Shown: positions 16,126 through 24,130 of the stretch, one piece after another | Numbering within the stretch: the stretch's first letter is position 1 | Layout of the letters: each line of letters begins with the position of its first letter | DNA from: an uncultured Pseudomonas sp. | GTDB lineage: Bacteria > Pseudomonadota > Gammaproteobacteria > Pseudomonadales > Pseudomonadaceae | Assembly: GCF_943846705.1 (NCBI RefSeq) | Contig: NZ_OX044366.1 | Span: 1,984,001-2,048,000 of the forward strand | Direction: 5' to 3' | Length of the DNA stretch: 64,000 nt | Translations under genes and position numbers: made by a program | Notes under the pieces: generated by a model | What the model was told of the DNA's origin: nothing | What the model saw: only the letters and a program-made list of their open reading frames with translations | The model's database searches: none

Positions 16126-18507
16126 ATGCCCTACATCCTTCTGTGTTTTTTGATGTTGCTGCCAGGGTTGGCAGGGGCATTGGTTTTTGATGAGCACACC
16201 CGCAGCCTGCCGCTCGGCAAGTCCATCGCGGTATTTGAGGATGTGCGCGGCGATGCCAGAATTGAGGACATCTCCTCGCCTGCCTTGCAGGCCAGCTTCC
16301 GACAGCATGACAAGGCCGTGCTCAACGCTGGCTATTCGCGCTCGGTGTTCTGGTTGCGCCTGGATCTTGAATACCGCCCGCAGCAGGCGACGGGTGTGCA
16401 ACCCTGGTTGCTGGAGCTGGCGTATCCGCCGCTCGACCATGTGCAGCTGTTCCTGCCTGATGCGCAGGGGCGTTACCAGCTACGTCAGCACACTGGGGAT
16501 GCGTTGCCGTTCTCCAGTCGCGAGATCAAACAGCACAATTATGTGTTTGAGCTGAAGCTGGCACCGGCGCAGCCGCAAAGCGTCTATCTGCGGCTAGAAA
16601 GCCAGGGTTCTATTCAGGCACCGCTAACGCTCTGGGCGCCCAATGCCTACCTGGAGGAGCAGCCGGCACGCACCTATGTGCTGGGCATCATCTATGGCGT
16701 GTTGCTGGTGATGCTGATCTACAACCTGTTTATCTTCCTCAGCGTACGCGACACCAGCTACCTGTATTACATCCTCTATATTGCCGCGTTCGGCTTCTAT
16801 CAGCTGTCGGTCAACGGTGCGGCGATTGAGTATTTTTGGCCGAATAACCCGTGGTGGGCGAATGCGGCCACGCCGTTTCTGATTGGCGCGGCAGCGTTGT
16901 TCGGTTGTCAGTTCTCTCGCAGTTTTCTGCATACCGCCGAGCACAGTCCCTGGGTTGACCGTGCCCTGTTGCTGATGATGGCCGCTGGCGTGCTGGTGAT
17001 GGCCCTGGCGCTGACGGCCAGCTACGCGCTGTCGCTGCGCCTGGCCACTTACCTGGCGCTGGGCTTTACCGTGGTGATCTTCAGTGCGGGCATCCTTGCC
17101 TGGATGCGCGGCATGCGCGTGGCGCGCTATTTCATCTTCGCCTGGAGTGCTTTCCTCGTCGGTGGGGTGATCAATACCCTGATGGTGCTGGGCTATCTGC
17201 CCAATATGTTCCTGACCATGTATGCCAGCCAGATCGGCTCGGCATTGGAGGTGGGCCTGCTGTCGCTGGCGCTGGCCGACCGCATCAACGCCATGAAGGA
17301 AGAGCGCACGCGGATCCTCCGGGAGGCTGGCCTCAAGCTGGAGGCCTTTAACCAAGAACTGGCTAACAGTAATCGGCTAAAAGACGAATTCCTTGCCACG
17401 GTCACCCATGAGCTGCGCACCCCGATGAACGGGGTGATCGGCTCGTTGGAGTTGATGCAGATGCTCAACCTCGAAGGTGAGCTGGCGCATTACCAGAAGA
17501 CTGCCGCCAGCTCCGCGCGCGACATGATGCGCATGGTCAACGACATCCTCGCCTTGACCGAGCTGCAGGCCGGACGACTCTACCCGCGGCGTGAGCCGTT
17601 CAGCCTGCGCGGCTTGTTTGATGGTTTGCGGGCACAGTACGCGCCGCGCGCCGAAGAGAAGGCGTTGCGCTTTGTTCTGGAGCTCGACGAAAGCCTGCCG
17701 GACACCTTGGAGGGTGACGCCGGCAAGCTGTTGCAGAGCCTCAACTGCCTGCTCGATAACGCCATCAAGTTCACCCTGTCTGGCGAAGTGCGGGTGCGTG
17801 TCCGTCGGGGCGGCAGTGCGAGCGACATTTTGCCGTTGCGTGTTGAGGTGATCGATAGCGGCGTGGGCTTTACCACCCCGGCCGATGGCAAGCTGTACCA
17901 ACGCTTCCAGCAACTGGATGGCTCACTGACCCGTCAATACGGCGGGCTCGGCATCGGTCTGGCGATCTGCCGGCAATTGGTCGATTTGCTCGGCGGTAAC
18001 CTTAGCCATGAATCGCAACCAGGCCAGGGCAGTTGCTTTCGCCTGGACCTGCCGCTGGGCTTGCCCGTGCAGATATCCACCCCGGCGGCTGCCGTCCTGC
18101 GTGCCAGTGGCCCGGTGGTGCGCCAGCCGCAAGCATGCACGGTGTTGATCGTTGAGGATAATGCGATTAACCAGCTGGTCACCCGCGGCATGCTGCTCAA
18201 GCTGGGGTATCAGGTGCGTACCGCCGACAACGGTGCCGAAGCCCTGGACGTGCTGCGGAGCGAGACCATTGACGCGGTACTGCTGGATTGCCAAATGCCG
18301 GTGATGGACGGTTTTGCCACCTGCCGCGCGCTGCGCAACCTGCCAGGCTGTCAGCTGCTGCCGGTGCTGGCGATAACCGCCCACAGCCATAGCGGTGACC
18401 GTGAGCGCTGCCTGGCTGCCGGGATGAGTGATTACCTGGCCAAACCGGTGAAGTTTGAGCAGCTGCGCAGCCTGCTGCATGACTGGGTGCTCTGTCGCGA
18501 ACTCTAG
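16126..18507 (+). CDS. ladS: Hybrid sensor kinase LadS (7TMR-DISM, HisKA, HATPase, receiver)
   Basis: LadS feeds the GacS/GacA cascade that controls the RsmY/RsmZ RNAs and so biofilm versus acute-virulence behaviour. The 793-residue protein has a signal-like N-terminus, a periplasmic DISMED2 sensor (about 25-160), seven membrane helices (about 180-375), a short coiled linker, HisKA with H428 (VTHELRTPMNG), HATPase_c with NAIKFTLSG and GGLGIGLAICRQLVD, and a C-terminal receiver with phospho-acceptor D721 (LLDCQMPVMDG). In P. aeruginosa LadS the DISMED2 domain responds to calcium. The neighbours thiD, thiE and hemL on one side and the TetR/acyl-CoA dehydrogenase pair on the other match the P. 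aeruginosa ladS locus as I recall it. All catalytic residues look intact. Confidence 0.92.
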   Translation: MPYILLCFLMLLPGLAGALVFDEHTRSLPLGKSIAVFEDVRGDARIEDISSPALQASFRQHDKAVLNAGYSRSVFWLRLDLEYRPQQATGVQPWLLELAYPPLDHVQLFLPDAQGRYQLRQHTGDALPFSSREIKQHNYVFELKLAPAQPQSVYLRLESQGSIQAPLTLWAPNAYLEEQPARTYVLGIIYGVLLVMLIYNLFIFLSVRDTSYLYYILYIAAFGFYQLSVNGAAIEYFWPNNPWWANAATPFLIGAAALFGCQFSRSFLHTAEHSPWVDRALLLMMAAGVLVMALALTASYALSLRLATYLALGFTVVIFSAGILAWMRGMRVARYFIFAWSAFLVGGVINTLMVLGYLPNMFLTMYASQIGSALEVGLLSLALADRINAMKEERTRILREAGLKLEAFNQELANSNRLKDEFLATVTHELRTPMNGVIGSLELMQMLNLEGELAHYQKTAASSARDMMRMVNDILALTELQAGRLYPRREPFSLRGLFDGLRAQYAPRAEEKALRFVLELDESLPDTLEGDAGKLLQSLNCLLDNAIKFTLSGEVRVRVRRGGSASDILPLRVEVIDSGVGFTTPADGKLYQRFQQLDGSLTRQYGGLGIGLAICRQLVDLLGGNLSHESQPGQGSCFRLDLPLGLPVQISTPAAAVLRASGPVVRQPQACTVLIVEDNAINQLVTRGMLLKLGYQVRTADNGAEALDVLRSETIDAVLLDCQMPVMDGFATCRALRNLPGCQLLPVLAITAHSHSGDRERCLAAGMSDYLAKPVKFEQLRSLLHDWVLCREL

Positions 18508-18581
18508 CGCGGTAAGTTGTATGCGCCAGTGGCTGGCGGATATGCCTGCTGTTGTGCCCGGAATCACCCTTTAGCCAAACT

Positions 18582-18623
18582 CTGAATCCTGATTCAATCA
18601 AGTGATTGTGAATCGGGATTCAG
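18582..18623 (+). promoter_or_regulatory. Palindromic operator in front of the TetR gene
   Basis: A near-perfect 42-base palindrome: outer arms CTGAATCC (18582-18589) and GGATTCAG (18616-18623), inner arms GATTCA and TGAATC, centred near 18602. GATTC/GAATC occurs four times in alternating direction. It ends three bases before the regulator's ATG and covers the only ribosome-site-like bases (GGGA near 18614). This is the expected layout for an autorepressing TetR-family protein. Confidence 0.8.
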
Positions 18624-18626
18624 ACC

Positions 18627-19280
18627 ATGGCCTATCGCCCCACTGCACTGCGTATCGACCGCGACCAGGCGCTGCGTGAGCGCATCATCAGTGCCGCGCT
18701 GGCGCGGGTCGCCGAGGGTGGTTTCGTCGCGTTGACCATGCAGGCCCTGGCCGAGGATGTCGGCATCGCCACCGGCAGCCTGTACCGCCATGTGCGCAAT
18801 AAGGGCGAGCTGGCAGCCGAGGTGTTTGCCGTGGCCAGTCAGCATGAAATCGACGCTCTGGCGGCCATTGTGCGTGGCCCTGGCGACCCGGTACAGCGCC
18901 TGACTGCCGGGCTTCAGCGCTTTGCTGCGCGGGCCTGGGACAGCCGTCAGCTGGCCTTTGCCTTGATCGCCGAACCGGTTGATAGCGAAGTCGACGAACA
19001 GCGCCTGTTCTATCGCGAAGCCTATGCCGAACTATTTGCCGAATTGCTGCACGAGGGCGCTGCCCTTGGCGTATTCCGCGTGCAGCAGGTCAACCTGGCT
19101 GCAGCCTGTCTGGTCGGGGCGATTGCCGAAGCCCTGGTCGGCCCGTTATCGCCGCCGGCGCGTGCGGCCCGTGAAGCCGGTTATCCGGCACTCAGCTTGG
19201 CTGAAGTCAGCCAGGGTCTTGTCACCTTTTGTCTACGCGCCGTGGGCGCCCCATTGCACGAAGAGGAGCCGCAGTCATGA
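18627..19280 (+). CDS. TetR-family transcriptional regulator
   Basis: A 217-residue repressor-type protein. The helix-turn-helix spans about residues 20-65 (ALAEDVGIATGSLYRHVRNK), and the C-terminal ligand domain is helical and hydrophobic. Its start lies directly against a large palindrome and its stop overlaps the start of the AidB-like dehydrogenase (ATGA), so the two form one operon that it presumably represses. The ligand may be an acyl-CoA or fatty acid, by association only. Confidence 0.9.
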   Translation: MAYRPTALRIDRDQALRERIISAALARVAEGGFVALTMQALAEDVGIATGSLYRHVRNKGELAAEVFAVASQHEIDALAAIVRGPGDPVQRLTAGLQRFAARAWDSRQLAFALIAEPVDSEVDEQRLFYREAYAELFAELLHEGAALGVFRVQQVNLAAACLVGAIAEALVGPLSPPARAAREAGYPALSLAEVSQGLVTFCLRAVGAPLHEEEPQS

Positions 19281-20929
19281 ATGCCAGCCAACATGCCGAA
19301 ACCCATGAGGTGTTCAACCAGGTGCCGTCGCTGGACGGTGCCAACCTGTACCGCGTCGACCTGCCGCTGCAGGAGTGGACTCAGCGTTTTGGCGGCGGCT
19401 GGGCCGAGCAGCGCCTGGACGTATATGGCGCGCTGGCCGGTGGTGAGCTGATGGCCGCCGGCTTTCTCGCCAATGAGAATAAGCCGGTGTTCAAAAGTCA
19501 CGATCGTTATGGCAATCGCGTCGATCTGGTGGAGTTTCACCCGGCCTACCACCAGCTGATGAGCACCGCTATTGAGCACGGGCTGCCGTCCATGCCCTGG
19601 GCTGAGCAACAGGCGGGTGCGCAAGTGGCGCGCGCCGCGATGAACTACCTGCACACGCAAGCCGAAGCCGGCAGCGGTTGCCCGCTGACCATGACCTTCG
19701 CCAGCGTGCCGGCGCTCAAGTTGCAGGGCGATCTGGCCGAGAAGTGGCTGCCGAAAATTCTCTCGACCCAGTACGACCCGCGCAACCTGCCGATTGAGCA
19801 GAAAACCGGGGCGACCATCGGCATGGCCATGACCGAGAAACAGGGCGGCACCGATGTCCGTGCCAACACCACACGCGCCTATCCGGTCGGCCTCGGTGGG
19901 CCTGGTCAGGCCTATGAGTTAGTCGGCCACAAGTGGTTCTGCTCGGCGCCGATGTGCGATGCCTTTCTCACCCTGGCCCATACCAGCAAGGGGTTGACCT
20001 GTTTCCTGTTGCCGCGTCACCGCCCGGACGGCACGCGCAATGAGTTGTATATCCAGCGCCTGAAAAACAAGCTGGGCAACTGGTCGAACGCCTCCAGTGA
20101 AGTGGAGTTTCGCGGCGCGCTGGCCTGGATGGTGGGCGAGGAGGGCCGTGGCGTGCCGACCATTATCGAGATGGTCGCGTTGACCCGCTTCGATTGCATG
20201 ATCGGTTCCAGTGCCTTGATGCGTCAGGCCCTGACTCAGGCCGCGCACCACTGTGCCCATCGCCAAGTAGGTGGGCGGGTGCTCAGCGAGCAGCCGTTGA
20301 TGCAAAACGTGCTGGCCGATTTGGCCCTGGAAAGCGAAGCCGCGCTGGCCTTGACCCTGCGCATGGGTAAGGCCTTGGATAACCCGCAGGATGAGCAGGA
20401 AGGCAAGTTTGCGCGGCTGGTCACTGCCGTAGGCAAGTACTGGATCTGCAAACGTGCGCCGGCCATGATCAACGAAGCCGCCGAGTGCATGGGCGGCGCT
20501 GGTTATGTCGAGGACAGCATCCTGCCAAGGCTGTACCGCGAAGCGCCGGTCAACTCCACCTGGGAGGGTTCGGGCAACGTGCAGTGCCTGGACGTGCTGC
20601 GTGCGTTGTCGAAGGAGCCGGGCGTGCTCGATGCGCTGTTTACCGAACTGGGCGACGGCCATGGTGATGCGCGCCTGCGTGCGCATATCGCCAAGCTCCA
20701 AGCGGATTTCCGCGACACCGCGGACATCCAGTACCGCGCCCGCCAGCTCACCGAGGACGTGGCCCTGGCGTTACAGGCCAAACTGCTGCTGGAAGCCGGC
20801 AATGCCAGCGTGTCTGACGCCTTCATCGTCAGCCGTCTGGGCGGTCAAGGGGGGCGGGTTTATGGCACCTTGCCGCGTGGCGTGGCTGTCGAGACGCTAC
20901 TGGCGCGCAGCACGCCGCATTTGCTGTGA
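19277..20929 (+). CDS. AidB-like acyl-CoA dehydrogenase
   Basis: A 550-residue flavoprotein of the AidB branch, longer than ordinary acyl-CoA dehydrogenases because of its N-terminal AidB extension (about 1-165). FAD-site motifs include AMTEKQGGTDVRANTTRA and WFCSAPMCDAFL, and the conserved late block AECMGGAGYVEDSILPRLYR is present. E. coli AidB (541 residues) is induced by alkylation damage and binds DNA, but the substrate of AidB-like proteins is usually unknown. The ATG at 19277 has a good ribosome site (AAGAGGAG) and couples it to the TetR gene. It may act in fatty-acid or branched acyl-CoA metabolism instead. Confidence 0.85.
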   Translation: MNASQHAETHEVFNQVPSLDGANLYRVDLPLQEWTQRFGGGWAEQRLDVYGALAGGELMAAGFLANENKPVFKSHDRYGNRVDLVEFHPAYHQLMSTAIEHGLPSMPWAEQQAGAQVARAAMNYLHTQAEAGSGCPLTMTFASVPALKLQGDLAEKWLPKILSTQYDPRNLPIEQKTGATIGMAMTEKQGGTDVRANTTRAYPVGLGGPGQAYELVGHKWFCSAPMCDAFLTLAHTSKGLTCFLLPRHRPDGTRNELYIQRLKNKLGNWSNASSEVEFRGALAWMVGEEGRGVPTIIEMVALTRFDCMIGSSALMRQALTQAAHHCAHRQVGGRVLSEQPLMQNVLADLALESEAALALTLRMGKALDNPQDEQEGKFARLVTAVGKYWICKRAPAMINEAAECMGGAGYVEDSILPRLYREAPVNSTWEGSGNVQCLDVLRALSKEPGVLDALFTELGDGHGDARLRAHIAKLQADFRDTADIQYRARQLTEDVALALQAKLLLEAGNASVSDAFIVSRLGGQGGRVYGTLPRGVAVETLLARSTPHLL

Positions 20930-20986
20930 GGCACATAGCTCTCTAGCCAGGGCATTTGCGCGAATCGCAGTGTGAGACTTCAACTT

Positions 20987-21011
20987 GAGCCCGGCCCTCT
21001 GCGCCGGGCTC
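20987..21011 (+). terminator. Weak terminator-like hairpin after the AidB-like gene
   Basis: A 9-bp stem (GAGCCCGGC at 20987-20995 with GCCGGGCTC at 21003-21011) 58 bases after the stop codon. The T run is poor (TGTCATTTC), so termination may be partial. Confidence 0.5.
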
Positions 21012-21047
21012 TGTCATTTCTGCGTGTAGCCGGGTAAGGTGGCCGCC

Positions 21048-21226
21048 GATGGTTCCACAGCGTGTTACGCGAGTGGATGAAAAGGGAACATGGTGGGTAC
21101 TGCAACACGTACCGAAGCCATGGCTGCCCCCGCAACTGTAAACGGTGAGCGATGCCCCTACGCCACTGGCCGCAAGGTCGGGAAGGCGGGCGAAGTGTTA
21201 AGCCGTGAGCCAGGAGACCTGCCATC
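21048..21226 (+). ncRNA. Cobalamin (B12) riboswitch
   Basis: All main conserved blocks are present in order: AAAAGGGAA near 21079, GCTGCCCCCGCAACTGTAA (B12 box region) near 21123, and GCCAGGAGACCTGCC near 21208. The ends can close a P1 stem, GATGG (21048-21052) with CCATC (21222-21226). It is followed by a CbiM-type permease gene, the usual sort of target. Bound adenosylcobalamin would turn expression off. Confidence 0.95.
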
Positions 21227-21242
21227 GAAGCCGGGCGCTTAT

Positions 21243-21278
21243 GCCCACACCCTCAATCCAGATCATCGCGCGGTGGGC
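21243..21278 (+). promoter_or_regulatory. Likely riboswitch expression platform
   Basis: GCCCAC (21243-21248) can pair with GTGGGC (21273-21278), forming a hairpin that ends 6 bases before the AGGA ribosome site of the permease gene. There is no T run, so control is more likely at translation than by termination. This is inference from base pairing only. Confidence 0.4.
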
Positions 21279-21295
21279 GCGGTACAGGAACCTCT

Positions 21296-21976
21296 ATGCA
21301 CATCGAACCCGAAGTCGTCACTGGCACCAAACTCTTTCTCAGCTATGCAACCGGCGCAGGTGCCTTTGGCCTCACAGTCAAGCTTGCCCTCGATAGCGTA
21401 CGCAGCAACGGCAGCGTCGCCGCCCTGACTTTGCGTAGCCTGCTGACCACCGCGTTGGTGTTCTGCTTCTTCGAGGTCTTTCCGCATCAAGCGGTTGGCG
21501 TCTCCGAAGTACACCTGATCCTTGGCTCAACCCTGCTGCTGCTGTTCGGTGCCGGCGCAACAGCTGTCGGCTTAGCCGTTGGCCTGCTGCTGCAGGGGTT
21601 GCTGTTCGCCCAGTTCGACCTGCCGCAGTACGGCATGAACGTGACCACCTTGCTGCTGCCGTTGTGGGGTATTCATCTGCTGGCCAAGCGCATCATTGCG
21701 CCGGGTACTGCCTATGTGGAGCTTTCCTACAAGCAGGCGCTGGCGTTGTCGACGGCCTATCAGGGCGGCATCGTCGCCTGGGTTGCCTTCTGGGCGATCT
21801 ACGGCAACGGCTTCTCCGGTGAGAACCTGGTGGCTGTGGGCAGCTTTGGCCTGGCGTATATGAGCGTGATTCTGCTCGAGCCGCTGGTCGATCTGGGTGT
21901 ATTGGCTGCGGCCAAAGCGCTCTCAAGCTACAGCCGTGGGCCGCTGTTCAACGCACGACTGCACCAGCCGGCCTAA
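21296..21976 (+). CDS. cbiM: CbiM-type cobalt ECF transporter permease
   Basis: A 226-residue membrane protein with about six helices. It begins MHIEPEVV, the Met1-His2 N-terminus that binds the metal in CbiM/NikM substrate-specific subunits, and has the family core LFGAGATAVGLAVGLLLQG followed by LLFAQFDLPQYGMNV. Classical CbiM works with CbiN, CbiQ and the ATPase CbiO; none is encoded nearby, so this is a solitary CbiM. The cobalamin riboswitch in its leader strongly supports a role in cobalt supply for B12 synthesis. Confidence 0.88.
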   Translation: MHIEPEVVTGTKLFLSYATGAGAFGLTVKLALDSVRSNGSVAALTLRSLLTTALVFCFFEVFPHQAVGVSEVHLILGSTLLLLFGAGATAVGLAVGLLLQGLLFAQFDLPQYGMNVTTLLLPLWGIHLLAKRIIAPGTAYVELSYKQALALSTAYQGGIVAWVAFWAIYGNGFSGENLVAVGSFGLAYMSVILLEPLVDLGVLAAAKALSSYSRGPLFNARLHQPA

Positions 21977-21985
21977 TCATTGGCC

Positions 21986-22027
21986 GCGATCGTTTCAGCG
22001 AGCCGTACGGGTCGCTGAAACGATCGC
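21986..22027. other. 16-bp perfect inverted repeat after cbiM
   Basis: The arms 21986-22001 and 22012-22027 (GCGATCGTTTCAGCGA and its exact complement) flank a 10-base loop, starting 9 bases after the cbiM stop. No T run follows. It may stop transcription, protect the 3' end of cbiM mRNA or be a binding site. Confidence 0.6.
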
Positions 22028-22183
22028 GCTGCATAGCTTGGCTAACGGCTATCGCCCGGCATCGGCGCATCCAGGCATAGCGTTTGGCGGCTCAACAGCC
22101 ATTCATCTGTTGCCTGCTCAGGCTTGACCTGGGGGCCGCCCCGCGCCTGCAAGCTGATGCCGAACCTTTGCAGGAGTAACGCC

Positions 22184-22510
22184 ATGACCCGTAAACAAGC
22201 CTTTTGGCAGGAACAGCTACTGGCCCGCGCCCAGTGCGGCCATGATCCCGCCGCCGAGCTGCGCCATCTGGAGCGTGCCCATATCCTCGGCCAGGGTTAC
22301 TTCAGCGAGCACCTGCGCAGCCACCTATGGATACTGGCGTGGGCCTGGCGGCAACGCGATTGGGCCGAGTGTGGCGCACAACTGTTACGTATACCTGGCA
22401 GTCTGGGTTCGCTGGTGGGTATTTACCCGCTGGGTAACCCCGGTACGCGTCGCGTGAGCCCGTTGAGTCCGCAGCCGTTGCCTGAGGATCTGCAAGCGCT
22501 ACTCAAGTAG
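22184..22510 (+). CDS. DUF3703 family protein
   Basis: A 108-residue soluble protein of the DUF3703 family (LRHLERAHILGQGYFSEHL, then LRIPGSLGSLVGIYPLGN and a conserved proline-rich end). The function is unknown. The ATG at 22184 has a good ribosome site (CAGGAG). It lies about 200 bases after cbiM on the same strand, beyond the 16-bp inverted repeat, so shared control by the riboswitch is possible but not shown. Confidence 0.8.
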   Translation: MTRKQAFWQEQLLARAQCGHDPAAELRHLERAHILGQGYFSEHLRSHLWILAWAWRQRDWAECGAQLLRIPGSLGSLVGIYPLGNPGTRRVSPLSPQPLPEDLQALLK

Positions 22511-22591
22511 CCGGTAAATGCAACGCGCGCTATCGCATCCGCGACGGGGCAGGGCAAGATAGAACCATTGGATCAGCCAGGAAGGTGTCTT

Positions 22592-24067
22592 GTGAATACG
22601 TGTTCTGATGATTTTGTTGTCGCCAATAGCGCTGAAGAGGCGGTCGATCGTCTGGCCGCATTGCATCTGCAAGCAACCAGCGGCTTAAGTGCGGCGCTCA
22701 AGCGCTACTTGAAAGAGCGCATCAAACCCGATGCGGCGCAACACAGTCAGTTTCGCTACCCCGAGTTGCGTCTGACCTACCAGGGCCATGGTGAAACCCC
22801 CACCAGCGCGCGCGCCTATGCCAAGGTGCAGGTGCCGGGCACCTACAGTGTCACCGTCACCCACCCGGCGGCCTTTCGTAAGTACCTGCTGGAGCAGCTG
22901 CGTCCGCTGATGAGCGACTTCACCGTGCGCGTGGAGGTGGGCATCAGCCAGCAGAGTATTCCTTACCCCTATGTCGTCGAGCAGGGCGATGAGCTGGCCG
23001 GCTCCGGGGTGACGGCTGCGGAGCTGGCGCGGGTGTTCCCCAGCACCGATTTGTCCGCAGCCACTGACGGCACGGCCGATGGCCTGTACGACTGGGAAAA
23101 CACCGACCCGTTGCCGTTGGCATTGTTCGACGCGGCGCGGGTGGATTTCTCCCTGCGTCGCCTGGTGCATTACACCGGCAGCGACTGGCGGCATGTGCAG
23201 CCGTGGATTCTGCTGACCAACTACCACCGTTATGTTGATCAGTTCATCCGCCACGGCCTGGATATGTTGGTCGGCGACTCGCGCTTTGTACGCATGGTCA
23301 TGCCCGGTAATGTGGTGATCGAGCGCGGCATGGCCGAAGGCGAGATGCAGGCGATTATCGAAAACGTCATCTGGCACCGTTACCAGATGCCGGCCTATCA
23401 CCTGCAGGGCGAGAAAGAAGGTGATGGCATCACCTTGGTCAATATCGGCGTCGGCCCCTCCAACGCCAAGAACATCACGGATCACCTGGCCGTGCTGCGC
23501 CCGCATTGCTGGCTGATGATTGGCCACTGCGGCGGGCTGCGCCAATCGCAGACCATTGGCGACTACGTGCTGGCCCACGCTTACATGCGCCGCGATGGCA
23601 TTCTCGACCGTGTGCTGCCGCCGAACATTCCTCTGCCAGCCTTGGCTGAAGTGCAGCAAGCGCTGCAGGAGGCCGCTCGGCAAGTCACCGGTGAAGAGGG
23701 CAATGAGCTGAAAAAACGCCTGCGCACCGGCACTGTGCTGACCTATGACGACCGTAATTGGGAGCTGCGCTGGGCCCAGGAACGGCCGTTGATCAACCTG
23801 TCGCGCGCGGTGGCGGTGGACATGGAAAGCGGCACCATCGCCGCCCAGGGCTACCGCCTGCGGGTGCCCTACGGCACGCTGCTGTGCGTGTCGGACAAGC
23901 CGCTGCACAGTGAGATCAAATTGCCGGGGGCGGCGGGTGCGTTCTACGAGCGCGCCGTGACCCAGCACCTGCACATAGGCATCACCGCGCTCGACCTGTT
24001 GCGCAATCAGCTCAACTCGCTGCATTCGCGCAAGTTGCGCAGCTTTGACGAGCCGCCGTTCCGCTAG
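22592..24067 (+). CDS. amn: AMP nucleosidase
   Basis: Amn splits AMP to adenine and ribose-5-phosphate and so limits the adenylate pool. The 491-residue protein (E. coli form 484) has an N-terminal regulatory domain (about 1-180) and a C-terminal phosphorylase-fold domain with IGVGPSNAKNITDHLAVLRP, MIGHCGGLRQSQTIGDYV and the catalytic region VDMESGTIAAQGY. The GTG at 22592 is chosen because AGGAAGGT precedes it at proper distance; a TTG eight codons upstream is less likely. Confidence 0.95.
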   Translation: MNTCSDDFVVANSAEEAVDRLAALHLQATSGLSAALKRYLKERIKPDAAQHSQFRYPELRLTYQGHGETPTSARAYAKVQVPGTYSVTVTHPAAFRKYLLEQLRPLMSDFTVRVEVGISQQSIPYPYVVEQGDELAGSGVTAAELARVFPSTDLSAATDGTADGLYDWENTDPLPLALFDAARVDFSLRRLVHYTGSDWRHVQPWILLTNYHRYVDQFIRHGLDMLVGDSRFVRMVMPGNVVIERGMAEGEMQAIIENVIWHRYQMPAYHLQGEKEGDGITLVNIGVGPSNAKNITDHLAVLRPHCWLMIGHCGGLRQSQTIGDYVLAHAYMRRDGILDRVLPPNIPLPALAEVQQALQEAARQVTGEEGNELKKRLRTGTVLTYDDRNWELRWAQERPLINLSRAVAVDMESGTIAAQGYRLRVPYGTLLCVSDKPLHSEIKLPGAAGAFYERAVTQHLHIGITALDLLRNQLNSLHSRKLRSFDEPPFR

Positions 24068-24080
24068 TCATGCGCAAGGC

Positions 24081-24119
24081 ATGCAAAAAGCCCGAGGCTT
24101 GCGCTCGGGCTTTTTGCAT
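24081..24119. terminator. Bidirectional terminator between amn and the alcohol dehydrogenase
   Basis: A long stem, ATGCAAAAAGCCCGAG (24081-24096) with its complement ending at 24119, has A and T runs on both sides, serving the convergent amn and alcohol dehydrogenase genes. Confidence 0.92.
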
Positions 24120-24130
24120 TTCAGCTGGGC

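Noticed and set aside
22685..24025. 446-codon open frame on the minus strand
   Set aside because: Wholly antisense to amn, which is unmistakable; no recognisable motif.
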